DNA of 64,000 nt. It comes from Gymnogyps californianus. Taxonomy: Eukaryota > Chordata > Aves > Accipitriformes > Cathartidae. Positions 41,475-52,778 of this stretch are shown here, in pieces. The position numbers and the translations under genes are program-made. The stretch covers positions 15,177,522 to 15,241,521 of the forward strand of contig NC_059477.1 in NCBI RefSeq assembly GCF_018139145.2, given 5' to 3'. The notes beneath the pieces are model-generated. The model saw only the letters and a program-made list of their open reading frames with translations, was not told the origin of the DNA and did no database searches. Every line of letters starts with the position of its first letter. Positions within the stretch are counted from its first letter, which is position 1.

Positions 41475-41530
41475 AAGAAGTGGACTGGGCAACCCCTCTA
41501 AGGTCTTTCCCAGCCCTCTAATTCTAAGGA
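41475..41530 (+). mobile_element. CR1 LINE 3'-end fragment
   Basis: Reads TGGACTGGGCAACCCCTCTA, then AGGTCTTTCCCAGCCCTCTAATTCTAA. This parallels the CR1 3' end (tggactagatgac..ctgaggtcccttccagccct..attctatg) including the start of the terminal ATTCT repeat. CR1 is the main LINE of birds and reptiles. Only the tail is present, the usual 5'-truncated state. Confidence 0.5.
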
Positions 41531-42250
41531 GGGAATATTTTTCTATTTTTATTTTCCTCCCACTGCTTCCCACTATCTCTTCTAGCATCCTCTTCCTCCC
41601 CTTTCTGGCTTGCTAAATCTTACATTCTGCTATTAGAACTCCCATAGAAACAGGACTGAAATCTCTGAAATGCTTCCTTTTTGTTATGCCCCACTGGTTT
41701 CAGACTAGAATTACTCTTCATTGAGTTGATAAGGATTAAAAATTAAAAAAAGCCCTCAGAGAATTCACTCTCATTTCCACAGAGTTCAGTTAAAGCACAG
41801 AGATGCTCTACTGGAATAGGACTGCTAGTCAGATAGTCCTTGCAGCAACAGTGGGACTTTAGTAGCTGTGGCTGCTGTAGTGGAGGCTTTCTTTCCACAG
41901 CAGTACTCTGTCAATGCCAGCTAGGATTATATCACTATAAACTTGGTCATTTATGCCCTGCTACGACCTGTTATAACTCTTGCAGAGCCAGCTTTCTCAA
42001 TGTCATGTTCTTTACCTGTGGATCATGACTCTTGCTGACATGTTCAATGAGAGACTGGTTTTTTAAAATTCAAAAGTCCAAATTAATAGTACAGTTATAA
42101 AGATGGCACTAAATCAGCAGCAAAAGGTGACAAGACAAAACTGCAAAATAATCTCTCATGTTGGAGCTGGACATCAGCTGTGGGCTGATTTCCCTACCCA
42201 TCGGAGGGAGAGTGAATCAGAGTGTGTGTGTATGAGACTCGGTGCTGTAC

Positions 42251-42330
42251 CTGGGTAAGGATGCATACTGCCTTTCCATCCCCTCGAACTGGAGATTGTA
42301 TGAGCTCCCATCTGGACCTTTTCCAGGCAC
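42251..42330 (-). CDS. PARD3B: PARD3B penultimate coding exon (80 bp)
   Basis: Small internal exon that links the 62943 and 15588 exons. It is too short to stand out as an open frame. Read from 42330 on the minus strand it gives 26 codons starting VPGKGPDG, with LQFEGMERQYASLP near the end, plus two bases (AG) of a split Arg codon. Known vertebrate PARD3B has VPGRGPDG and FEGMERQYASLPR at this same position between the two neighbouring exons. The acceptor is a pyrimidine tract ending CCACAG (AG at 42332-42331). The donor is GTACAG starting at 42250. Phase in is 0 and phase out is 2, matching both partners. Because 80 is not a multiple of 3, skipping it changes the reading frame of the last exon. 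The overlapping plus-strand frame (42222-42413) is an antisense shadow. Identification rests on my recall of the family sequence, but the exact phase fit makes an error unlikely. Confidence 0.92.
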
Positions 42331-44518
42331 CTGTGGAGAGGAGAGTAATTAGAGATGAAGATCAATTATGCAGCCCAGCTACTAACAACGCATCTCAAAA
42401 TGGTGAGCAGTGAACACATGATGCTGCAACATGCCAAAATCAACAAAGGAAGGCAGGGGCTCAAAGAAGCTCCAAATCCCATACATAATCTTATCTCTGC
42501 TAACAAGAAAGGCTTCCATATCAAAGAACTGTTTAGAACAGGTACAATCTTCAGAGCCTTTTCCTCATCTGTGTGCTAGCCGGGATACTCTCTCTCCTTC
42601 CCTGGCTGGCCTTCCTCCTAGAATTCAGTAACATGAGGACATAAGCTAATTAGGCACACTCCTCCTGATTCCAGTGGCATAACTACTTGAATCAAAGCTA
42701 GCATCTTAGTACCAAGTTTGCTGTTTTTTCTCCTCTTGTGTGTTTTGCTCAGGTATAAAACGTGATATAAACAGGCTTTGCTTTCATTCTTAACACAAAT
42801 CCAGAAACTTCCCCTAACGCCACTGCAAAGCTAAGTATCCAGCTGGGAGTTAAGTGCATTTATCATGCTCTGGTGCCATTTCAAAAGTGAAGCATTAGTG
42901 CACGCAGTCAAAATGCCAGCTCGCTACTTGGTTTGTTTTCAAGATGGCAACTGGAGTTGGCTGGAGAGCGCAATTCTATCAGGAAGGCTCCAACTGGGGT
43001 ACAAAATGGTGAACTTCAATGCTTTTAGCACACAAGAGCTCTCCCAATTTCACTCACTCAATGCCTGCTGATGGCCCAAAGTGTTAAGAGCCTTGTTAAA
43101 ATGGAGCTATTAGTCTTTTCCTCCATAAATGCAGGAGGCTTTGACTGCCTTCAGTGTTTCCTACATTAGTATGTATTCCTATTTCAGTGCTGCTAGAATC
43201 AGCAGTTTTATAAAGCAATATACTAAGAGGCCATTTAAAATCCCCTTCCCCTTTTACAAATTAATAGCAGAAAGGAAGATTTAATGCCTTTTCAAACATT
43301 TTTAACAATTCATTAAAAAGAAAAGAATAAATCACATCAAGCTTTCGGCAAATGCCTGATTATAAAAAGAGAAAAAAACAAAAATTAACATGTTTTTCAC
43401 ATTCTACAGGTTAGAGTACATTTCTGTCAGTCCTGTAATTTATGCACAATACGCCATTTTCACCGAAGAGATGTATAAGCTTCTACAATGGGAAAGGTTG
43501 TACACTCAGGTGTAGTAAGTCTTATCTAGCTTTACATAGCATTTCTGTGTACAATCTCTTGTGGACGCACTACATAAGCCAAGTCCAATACAAAGAGAGG
43601 CACTATCCCTTGGAGCTACTAGGCAAGCTTAGGAATTATTCTAGACAAATACCGTTATGCACCTTGCCACTCAGTGAACATCCAAGATACTCATAAGTGA
43701 AAAAAATTATTTAGCACAGGCCTCTTGCTAACTCACCTTTATCTCACTCAAAACAGAAAGGAGTCCTCATGGAACTGATGGCCACAAGAAATAACCACCT
43801 CTGATTTGAAATGACCCATGCTTTAGCAGTGCCTGAGTTTGGACCAGCAAAAAATAACAGTAATTACCCTACATTTCAAAAAGAGGGCAGTAGGCTAAAT
43901 AGATAATTCATTCATTTTTTCCACCAGAAAAAGTGACATGTAGAGAGAATTTATAGAGTCACTTAGGTGAAGAGTCACAGCCACTTTGGCTGTTCTTACA
44001 CTGCTAATTTTATCAGGTTGATAATTTCCCTTAATTCACCAGGTATGCTGGTGAGAGAAGAGCCTCCAGATTTCTGCTGTTTTATGAAGAAGAATGAGGG
44101 GAAAAGAAAGGAATATGTAATTTGGTTAGCTCTGCACAAAAGCCACGTAGTATACGGTCTACCTGCGTGGCTGTAGATACGCTATTAATTATGCGCAGCA
44201 GCAATATGTTTATGAGCTAAAGGATGCGCCTGGTAACTCTGTGCATTTGCAACCCTGTGCAAGTTTCCTGGTGATCACTCTCACACCTAGCACAAGTAAC
44301 AGCAGCCAGTCAATGTGCAAAAACACAAACAGATTCGGAATTGTGCCAGCATCAAGCAGCGATCCCAAAACCTATAGCAGTCACCAGAAAGTAAAAAATA
44401 TTTACATCGCAAGGCCTTTTTGCAGCCTGAAAACACCCCTTTTCCGATGGTTTCCTACAGACCAAATAGAAGGCGATACCCCCCGCCAGGTCTGTTTGTA
44501 TATATGATTTGAGAGACA

Positions 44519-44532
44519 GTTGCCATAGAAAC
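44519..44532 (+). promoter_or_regulatory. RFX-type X-box
   Basis: The sequence reads GTTGCCATAGAAAC, one base away from the ideal X-box GTTGCCATGGAAAC bound by RFX factors: two half sites separated by two bases. It lies 65 bp before a TATA box of the plus strand, inside a PARD3B intron. Motif identity is clear from the sequence; actual binding is inferred. Confidence 0.5.
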
Positions 44533-44596
44533 ACCCTGGCGGTGGATACACAATTTTGCTAATTTGGATCCATCGAGCGGCTGAGTCTCCACACCC

Positions 44597-44605
44597 TATA
44601 TAAAA
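44597..44605 (+). promoter_or_regulatory. TATA box of a candidate intronic antisense promoter
   Basis: TATATAAAA followed by a C-run and GACGCACTGG, a good TATA-box context. A start site would be expected near 44625-44632. Just upstream are a homeodomain-like TAATTTGG and the X-box at 44519. Further upstream (44180-44270) is a block with ATTAATTATGCGC and ATTTGCAA words. The direction is antisense to PARD3B. No known gene is recognised downstream. Confidence 0.35.
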
Positions 44606-44708
44606 CCCCCGACGCACTGGAAAAGCATGCTCTGGCTCTGCATGGCAAATTAAAGACTCAGCTGTTTCTTCTCCTTTCCCTTCTCCATCTGTCCATGCGA
44701 CAGTAAAA

Positions 44709-44870
44709 ATGTATCATCACTCAGCTACCAGCAAAACGGTGCCCGGAATAAAATACTACCCTAATGAAACGAGAAATTGTGAAAATGGAAACACCTCCTT
44801 CGTAGAAGTTATTTATGTTTCAGAGAGAGTCAAAGCAAAGGGTTCCTTGCTGTCTTTTACAACAAACTAA
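44709..44870 (+). CDS. Speculative 53-codon open frame downstream of the TATA box
   Basis: An ATG at 44709 with A at -3 opens a 53-codon frame starting MYHHSATSKT and ending at TAA (44868-44870). It sits about 80 bp after the predicted start site of the TATA promoter. The product has no signal peptide, membrane segment or domain that I recognise. A short upstream ATG (44696, four codons with stop) precedes it. Such a short frame can arise by chance, so I list it only because of the promoter-like context. Confidence 0.12.
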   Translation: MYHHSATSKTVPGIKYYPNETRNCENGNTSFVEVIYVSERVKAKGSLLSFTTN

Positions 44871-47724
44871 GCTAAAAATTGGCGTGAAAGGTACTAATTA
44901 ACAAGATCAAAATATTCCAGCTTCTCCTTCCCTGAAACAAGACGTATGCAGCTGGCCCTCAGTCCAGGTGTGGAGGTTTTAACCGCATTGTTAATAATCA
45001 CAAAATATTCAGGCAAGCAAACAGTAACCTTAAAAAAAAAAGGATTAAAACCTGGAAGTCCTATCAAAGCCAAGTGGATGCTGACCACGAGGTGACCAGC
45101 AAGGCGCAGAAGCTGACAGAAGGTGCATTACTTAGCTGAGTCCATATCGGAGGCGGCTGGAAGAGCTTTAGAGACCAACACCCCAATCAGTAAAGAGAGA
45201 ACACAACAGCAGATGAAATACACATTTCACAAATGTATGGTAATGCACAACAGAAAGAATGATCCAAACATGCTCCTATATTTTTAGGGTTTAAATTAAC
45301 GACATCAACTTAAATAAGAGCCATCATTATGAAGAGATCATCTCTTAGTCTAGAGCGGCCTGAACTAACAAGCAAAACATGAATATGCAAAAATAACGTG
45401 GTAGAGATAAACACAGAAACAGCCATCATCCCATCAGTGCAATTAAAAGAGCAGCATGCTTAAATTGAGGAAAGGAAATGCTATCTTTATCAAAAAACAA
45501 CAACAAACAATTCATGAAACCTAACTGTTGCAAAGTATTGGTATGGCCAAGCCCTTTGTAGAATGGAAAATTAATAAACTCAAAACACATATGAATCAAA
45601 ACAACTAGCATCAGGTTAGCAGAAGACAATAAAGCCTTTGACAGATTGAAGAGAGGTAAAGCCTTGAAGAGTCAGCCATTCCCTGAGAGGGAGAGCAGGC
45701 AGAAACCACTCTACCATCAGGTTATTCTCCTGATCACCCCTTTGGGAATCCTGATAAATTCTCTGAAGCACGTAGCAGTGGCCACGCTTGGAGACAAGGT
45801 ACCAGACAAACGGGCAAGACATTGCATCTATATAACTCGATGCCTTTATGGTTGGGATTTTCTGTGTGCCAGAAAGGCATTTTTTCTACATAGCTAGTAA
45901 CATTTTTGTTGTTCAAGTCTCTTTTTTTTAAAACCAATAATTTCCATTAGCAAACAAGATTTCTGCGATAGAAATGCGTCACTTCAGAAAAAACCCTATG
46001 ACAGCTCTGCATCTTTAATTAAACCCCTGCCAGTCCCCAACGGCAGAACCAGGCTGGGGGAAGCACAGACTGAAGAGCAGTGTGGGCACTGCCCGCTGCT
46101 CTCCTCTCTCTACGTCCACAGCCTTCAGCAGGGGACCAATGTGAAGGGCCAAAAGGGAGAAGAATGAGCACAGGCTGGGGCTCCCTCCACTTCCATGGAC
46201 AAATGGAATCCACATTTGTTTCAAGACAGAAAACTGTACAAAGATTCATAGTTTCACGTTTCACATGCAGATCCAAAACAGACAGAAAGGGAAAGCAACT
46301 GTAAAGAAAAAGAGAAAAAAGCTGCGCAGGTGTCAGTGCAAGCTATGTCCCTGGCAAACACGGTATCTGCAGGACACTTGGAGGAGTTTTCTAATACTTG
46401 GAAGTGATAAGCTAGCAGCAAATATCTAACCTGCCAATTCTCCTTAGGAAAACTTCCCAGGAAAAAAATAAAAAAAGATGTGAACATAGACTTGTAGATC
46501 AAGCCAGAAACAAATATCTTAGAGCATTCAAATATTTGTAAATAAATTATAAAGCATAAGCAGAGTATACCTGCAGGCAGGTATCTTCAAATAAATCTAG
46601 GATTTGCCTACAGGAAAATTCTGGGGCTGCAGAAGAATAATTGTTTAAGAGCAGAGAAAAGATTTACTTCATCCTGAAGCTTGAGACTACCTTGAAAACT
46701 GTGCAGAAAAGTGCAAGAGGCCATGTTTTTTCCTGGGAGACACTGCATTTCATTCCTCCTCACTTGCCTTACACCACCTTCCTCCCAGAGCATTTGTTAA
46801 AGGCTAAAAGACTAGCTGCCAGCAGAAAGCCTCCCTTGCCCCTCTCAATATGGATCAAGGTGTTTGGGGTTGGACAGCCGTTGTGGTACGAACAATAACA
46901 ACTATAGCAATCTTTTTTAAGGTTTAAGCTTCACGAAGCAAGAATCAACTTTTTCTTGTGCATTCACACATAGCTCAAGATGAGAGCTACCACACTGCAA
47001 ATGGAAGCCAGCAGCAACTCCTTGCCCCTAGCAGTGGAGACACATTTGGCAGGACAGTGTGTTTTTGCCTGGGGCTCTACCTCCTCTCACAAATTCTCAC
47101 CTGAGCTACCCGAGCTCCCTGCTCCAGGTCCATCCCGAGTGAAGTTGGCATGCTGAAGACGCACGACTGTGGGTACTGCTCATAAGGAGAAGAACAATGC
47201 AGAGTTATTTTCAGGCTGGCTGTCTCAGAAAGCTGCAGTCACCGTTCCCTCTCCTGCAGGTATTTTATTTAGAGCTGCATATAGAAAACTTTCATCATCT
47301 TTGCAGAGATCAGTTTGTTAAAAAAATTGTTTAAAGCTTCTTAACTAGCTATAGAAAACCCACAGCTTAGAGTCAGAAGTTTCACACTCTTAAAAAGGAA
47401 TAATACACAGCACGTGTTGCATTCAGGCCTATTCATTTTTCACTTACAGACTAAACATCTCCTTTGCCCTTTTAATTTTTCTTTTTAACCCTTTGCTTTC
47501 CCCGCTTCTGAACAATAAGCCGCCTCCAAACATTTCAATTATCATTAAGATCAGAAAGAAAATTAGGAGTGTGTGCTGCCCACTAGGTAAGTAGCAATAG
47601 CATAACTTCATCAAGGCTGATGTGATTTTAGCTACACATTTGTGAACCCAGTGCAAAACACTGCTGACTCCACTTGAGTCATGCCTGACTTAAAATTATG
47701 GGAGATCAGGAAGAGCTTATGAAG

Positions 47725-47942
47725 ATAGGAGCCCTGGGACTCCTAACTTTCACTTATTCACTGTGTACGCTCAGGAAAGTCACTTGAGCTTGTGCATTGT
47801 GGTTTTCTCCCCATAAAAAATGGCACGATACTACCGTTGTATTTCATCTGGCTGATATGCACTAAAAGACAGGAGCCATCCCAGGAAGGCTGCAGAGTGA
47901 GGCATGTGCTCTGCCATCACCCAAGTGCTTTGAAAATGCCAC
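47725..47942 (+). mobile_element. MIR-like (CORE-SINE) relic
   Basis: The order of words follows the MIR consensus: GGAGCC..GGGACTCCT, then CACTGTGTACGCTCAGGAAAGTCACTT, a CTCCCCATAAAAAATGG block, ATACTACC, and finally GCATGTGCT..AAGTGCTTTGAAAATGCC. In MIR these are the gagccaggactcct, ctgtgtgacc...aagtcactt, tctgtaaaatggg and aagcgctttgaaaa parts. It is heavily diverged, as expected for an old insertion. The assignment is by eye; a RepeatMasker run would decide. Confidence 0.55.
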
Positions 47943-48780
47943 CCAGTTCTGCTTTTTGCCTGAAAGTCTGTGTATAAACATGGCACACAGAACTGCTGCA
48001 ATGCTTAGTACATTTTTCAATAGTCTTGTGATCATCTGTTAAAGGACTCGATTCAGATGCTGGTTTGACCTCTGTTCTCAAAGCTCTTCTTTTGTCTGTG
48101 AGCGTTTCTAATCACATGGGTTGAGATTCAGCATGCCAAAAAGAGCCATGGTGTAACGGAATTTGCCCTTTAACCTTCAGGTCTCCCCTCTGCTGAGACA
48201 CAGTTGGTTTTTGTTTTCAATTAAGCGAAAACTGAAGAAAAACTGAGAGGTAAAAGTGGATTTGTTCCCCACCCCAGTCTCAATGTTTCATACACAGGTG
48301 AAGCACCAAAATTCACCCATTTTATTTTTTGCATTTCAACAGTCTGCCTGGTTCTAGGGACTGCAAGTGAAATTTAAGAGCATGATTTGACTCACTAACA
48401 CTTTCTTTAGCTGTTAAAACAGAGGTGGGTTATGTAAGGCAGTGAACTGGATGTTCCATGTGAAATGGAGGAAGTTGATTGAAGGGGTCTTCTTAATTCC
48501 TTACTGCTGTGATATCCTAATTATCCCACCCTTCAAGACCTCCAGCATTTCCACAGAAAACATGTTTTCCTCCATCCAGCTTTTTTATGTTTTGCATCAA
48601 AAGGTAAAAATTAAAAATTCTACCAGTGTCCACGATTCAAAAGAATTTTCCTGATGTTTTCCTTACATACACAAAGAGGGATGTATTTTGCTTTCCTGGT
48701 TTTGCAATGAAAGTTGAAACAGTGATTTTGCGTTATTATAACACTCATCATTTCTCTCTCTAATTTGGATGGTTTTTAAT

Positions 48781-48810
48781 AAAGCTCCATTGATTCTACT
48801 GAAAGAAATC
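48781..48810 (+). mobile_element. Short CR1/L3-like relic
   Basis: AAAGCTCCATTGATTCTACTG followed by AAAG, in parallel with actcccattgatttcactgaaag. A similar word lies at 48931-48954 (GCATTGATTTTAATGACAG). Both are short and could be chance. Confidence 0.2.
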
Positions 48811-49717
48811 CCTCCTGGCAAAAGCAGAACACACACGCTGATTGCTAAATACGCAGCAATTATCATATTCAGCAGCGCACTTTAATATCTTATTTATAGA
48901 TGTATCTATCTATAATTTGCTTTAATTAAGTTGCATTGATTTTAATGACAGAAGCAGTCCTCACAGAAGAGTCTAATGTTATATGAGCCCATCGGTACTG
49001 CTTTACCATTGTTTGGATGTAAGACAGCACCTTTAATACTTCTTTTTGATGTTCTTAGTGGTGCTTTTCTTTGCTAAGTGGCTGCAATGGCAAACCAAGA
49101 TGATGTTCCATGGGAACTCTCAAAACCACCTCCACCACTGGAGAGAGAGCACTTTCAACCCCCCTGTTACAAACTTGCTCGTAGGACAGTTTTCAAGGAT
49201 AAGGAAGGAAGCAGTATCTTCCCAGCAGGTCCTGAGAAACCTTGCGTTTCTGTTCCCGCTCCGTTTTACAGACATCTTGGGACTGTAATTGTTAGAGGTT
49301 CTCAAATCATGGTCTGATGCCTTCAAAGTTTGTTTTGGGTAGCCTGGCAACTAATTTAAACTTTTTTATTTTCCTGTCAACAGAAAATACAGGGTAAATA
49401 ATTTGGGAAGGTGAATCAACAGATGGCTATAGGTGCCTGTTCACAGCCCAATCACCAAGTCATGATCTCGTAGACTCTTAAGTTCTGTTTTCTGGGCTCA
49501 GTCACAGTGAACGTTGAGCCTTCTTTTTGTTAAGCACACGCTCACTTTAAGCATTTTATACTAGTCTGGTTTTGAGATTATTCCAAAGAACACTTGATGC
49601 TATTAGAACTGCGACTAAGTTTGTCAAAAAACATCTTGAAGAACTAAAGGAAGGTATCGCTGCGCTCCTAGTAGAGTCTCACAGCCTTGGTTTCTGCTGG
49701 GTGCTACCACATACCTT

Positions 49718-49747
49718 GGCCCTGATTCAGGAAAGCATGCTAAATAC
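49718..49747 (+). mobile_element. Short relic of the same old repeat class
   Basis: GGCCCTGATTCAGGAAAGCA followed by TGCTAAATAC parallels ggccctgattcagcaaagcacttaagcatg. Only about 30 bp remain. Confidence 0.3.
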
Positions 49748-50525
49748 TGATGAGGGTGGTTTGTTTTAATTTCAATAGCATTTGATTCCTCTTGGAGGCA
49801 TTCCCAAAGCTGACATACACCTGCATCTCTCAGTGGCTGTATCTGCTTTTTGGGTGAAAATACACAGGAAAAACATGTATATCTCTGTATCCTGAACACG
49901 TCTTCACACATTTGAACGCAGCATTCTAGTGATGATGATCTCGGCATCTCTATCTCTGAAGTAACCCCATAAGATATTACTGGTTCACACCAATTGAGGA
50001 TCCGTCTCAGCGACTACTGAGGTAGCTTTATAACATTACTTATGCAGATCTTAATGTATCATTCACTCGTAGTATTTTTTTCTAAAGTGAAAAATAAGTG
50101 CTGGCTTTTTAAATCACCGCTTTTCGGAATGTATCAGCACTAATTTTATAAGAATTGTTCATGTTAAAATGCAAGGGCATGATCTCAAAGGAGAAGCACC
50201 AAAGTAGCTATGCAAGTACATTTTCAGTTTCTGGTCATCATTTTTCATTCACTGATTATTGCTTAAGTGTTGATTAATAGTTATGTTCATGCTGCTAGAA
50301 TGCATTTCCCTTGGGTGAGAAAAACATCCTTGTCTCAAGAAAAAAAGAGATAGTAATCAAACCATCCTTCCTCTTCCCCGTAAGAAACAGACGCACACTC
50401 CAGAGTCACTGATGATCTTGGTTTCGCTGGTGAGTAGTTTTGAAAATTTTCACTTAGAAAATCAGCTGTATGCAATCAGAACACGACTTGGTTGGTCAGA
50501 CTGCTAGGCAATTAAATGCTTCCCT

Positions 50526-50577
50526 TCTGTCTCTCTCTCTATACACATATATACACATATGTACACGCACACACACA
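50526..50577. repeat. Compound (CT)n / (ATACACATAT)2 / (AC)n microsatellite
   Basis: Starts with a CT run (50530-50540), then two exact copies of ATACACATAT, then GTACACGCACACACACA. A typical variable simple repeat. Confidence 0.85.
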
Positions 50578-52403
50578 AATGTATATACTTACAGTTATTG
50601 TCCCTTCTCCCTATGCAACGAACACCAGGAACACTGATGACAGCAGTGCTCCATGCTGGAATTAAGCAGGGCTGATTATCTCAGGATTTACTTTTCCTCC
50701 TCAGTAATGCCCTACCTCTTGTTCAAGGAGGTGAGACTAACGGTTTAGATTTAGAGAGAGCGGAAAATTCTCTATAAAGGCAATAGACTGAGGGAAATAC
50801 AAACACAGATGGGAACTTTAAAAGGGAAACAGGCTGTTCCCATAACAGTTTAAAAACATGGCAATTGCCTTAGCTTAGTAGAAAACAAGCTCTCAGCATT
50901 TGCTCTATCTTGCAACACTAAGTAGAGAGAATACAGCAAAGATGGAGGTGAAGCCAAAACTGCAAAGTGTTTTTGCACAGCCCCACAAAGATAATATTCT
51001 GCTTTCTGAACCCTAGCTCCACGATGCCCCTATCTCTGGTGCTAGAGGACTATGGTTTCCTGTGACCATGCAAAATGAGATCATTTCCTGGCCTGTGTCT
51101 GTCTCTGTGGGTGGCTTCTTCTCCCATTAGTCATATAATATGTTTTGGTTAATTCTACCTCTTAATTGTCTTTAATGAGCACCAGATTTGCGACACCCTC
51201 ACTTGCAAACCTATTCTCAGAGTAGAGGCAAACAGAGGCCCTTGAGCTGAGAGCAAAACTTAAAAGCAACAAAACAAAAAAACCTCAGCACCCATCGCAT
51301 TGATTCTTTCCAACTACAAGGTGGCATTTAAATTGCTCTTCCACTGAACCAGGCCAATGTAATTAATCTCTTCCCAGCCACTAGAGAGAATAACTTGTCA
51401 CTGAGATACACTTGTGATGCAATATACAGCATACATAATACATACATGTGAATACATTTCTAAAGCAGATCTCCTGTAGTTGTTCTACAATACTGTGCAC
51501 AATTCCTTCCCCCATGAAACCAGTCCTCTGCCTTAGCCTGTTTGAAACTAAGCTGCTTCTTGTTCCTCCCAGTCTTGCATTCTTTGCTTCTCTTCTCACT
51601 GTAATTAGTTTACAAGACTACTTATCCAGATGATTACTGCTTTTAAATGACAGTCGTCTTTTCTTTTACTCCAGTTCATTGTTGTGTATCATTTTGTCTT
51701 GCTATCTGAATACCCAGTTCTCTAAAGCATTTTCTTATTATGTTATCTCCTGATATAAGGCATTTTGAAATACTTCATGAGAGACACTGTATGAAGTAAA
51801 TTGAATTGAATTTTCTCTCAAAGTCAGGGGCTTTCAGCATCTTTTTCTAGCTAAGTCAGCAGAGTTCTTGGCACCAATGCCAGGGTGTAATGGCCATGCT
51901 TTGCAGCCCAGCTATGAGCTTGTATTCTTTTTAGGGAAAATGAAATGATAGTGTCAGTACCTGGAAAGCAAACAGGGGACAGATCAATATTTCCATTTAT
52001 GATGAGGATGGCAAAACGAAAATGTTTGGGGTATTTTTGAGGTTTTTAACGCACACATTGAGATAATGCCATTTTGCCGTATCTGCTTACACCTGGTGTT
52101 GGCGCTGAATGTGTACGCAGGGGGTATATGCATGTGTATGTCAGGGAAGGAAAGAGGGAGGGAAGGGGGAAATAGCAGGGCACGGAACTAAATTGCAGAG
52201 CAAGTAGTGGAAATAGACAGTGAAAAGCTTCCTGCAGGCAGGCAGCTTCACAGGGGAGAGCGAGCCTTTCATTGTCTATAAAATCATGCCTTGCTGGAGG
52301 TCCTCAAGAGTAGAAGGGGTAGCGCCTAGAGGCAGTAAATCTCTCACTGTTGTATTATTACATTCTAAACACTTAGCTACCGTACAAACCAGCACACTGC
52401 TTC

Positions 52404-52458
52404 AAGAGAAGAAAAGGAGGAAGAAGGAGGAAAATGAACAAAGGGAAGAAGAGGAAGA
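52404..52458 (+). repeat. Purine-rich tract
   Basis: 31 uninterrupted purines (52404-52434) followed, after a short break, by 19 more (52440-52458). It creates a Lys/Glu-rich chance frame. Confidence 0.8.
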
Positions 52459-52750
52459 TGGCAATAAAATTGGGAAACAATCCCCTGCCACAGCTCTCCC
52501 CAAGAATACTTCACATCAAAGAAAAACAGCAAAGAGTAAATCATCATGGAGTTAAAAGTCAACCTCAACGCCTTCCATTGTGATCTGACACCACTCTGGA
52601 ACAGTACTCCTAGAATTTGAATGGTTAGTCTGTAGCACAGGGCATTAAATCCACCTTAATCCTGTTAAACATAGATGCCACTAAAGAGAAGCGCTCTCTC
52701 AATAACATCAGGACAAAAGCTCTCCACACTGCAAATTCAATATGGTTAAC

Positions 52751-52778
52751 AAAAAAAAAAACCCCAAAACCCCCAAAA
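52751..52778 (+). repeat. A-run followed by (C4A4)-like units
   Basis: A11-C4-A4-C5-A4. Low-complexity DNA; the resemblance to C4A4 repeats is two units only. Confidence 0.7.

Larger units (their letters stand above)
15943..42250 (-). other. PARD3B: PARD3B last intron (about 26.3 kb)
   Basis: Phase 2 intron with donor GTACAG at 42250 and acceptor CTCCTCAG at 15943. I recognise no gene inside. It holds simple repeats ((CA)n at 26095, a C-run at 26812, an A-run at 40451), short CR1/L3-like relics (16861, 17891), a CR1-like 3' end (41475-41530) and a cluster of GATTTAAA words (36570-36655). The remaining sequence is AT-leaning unique DNA with only chance-length open frames. Confidence 0.85.

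Noticed and set aside
52220..52555. 111-codon plus-strand frame with a Lys/Glu-rich middle
   Set aside because: The charged part is just the purine tract translated; low complexity.
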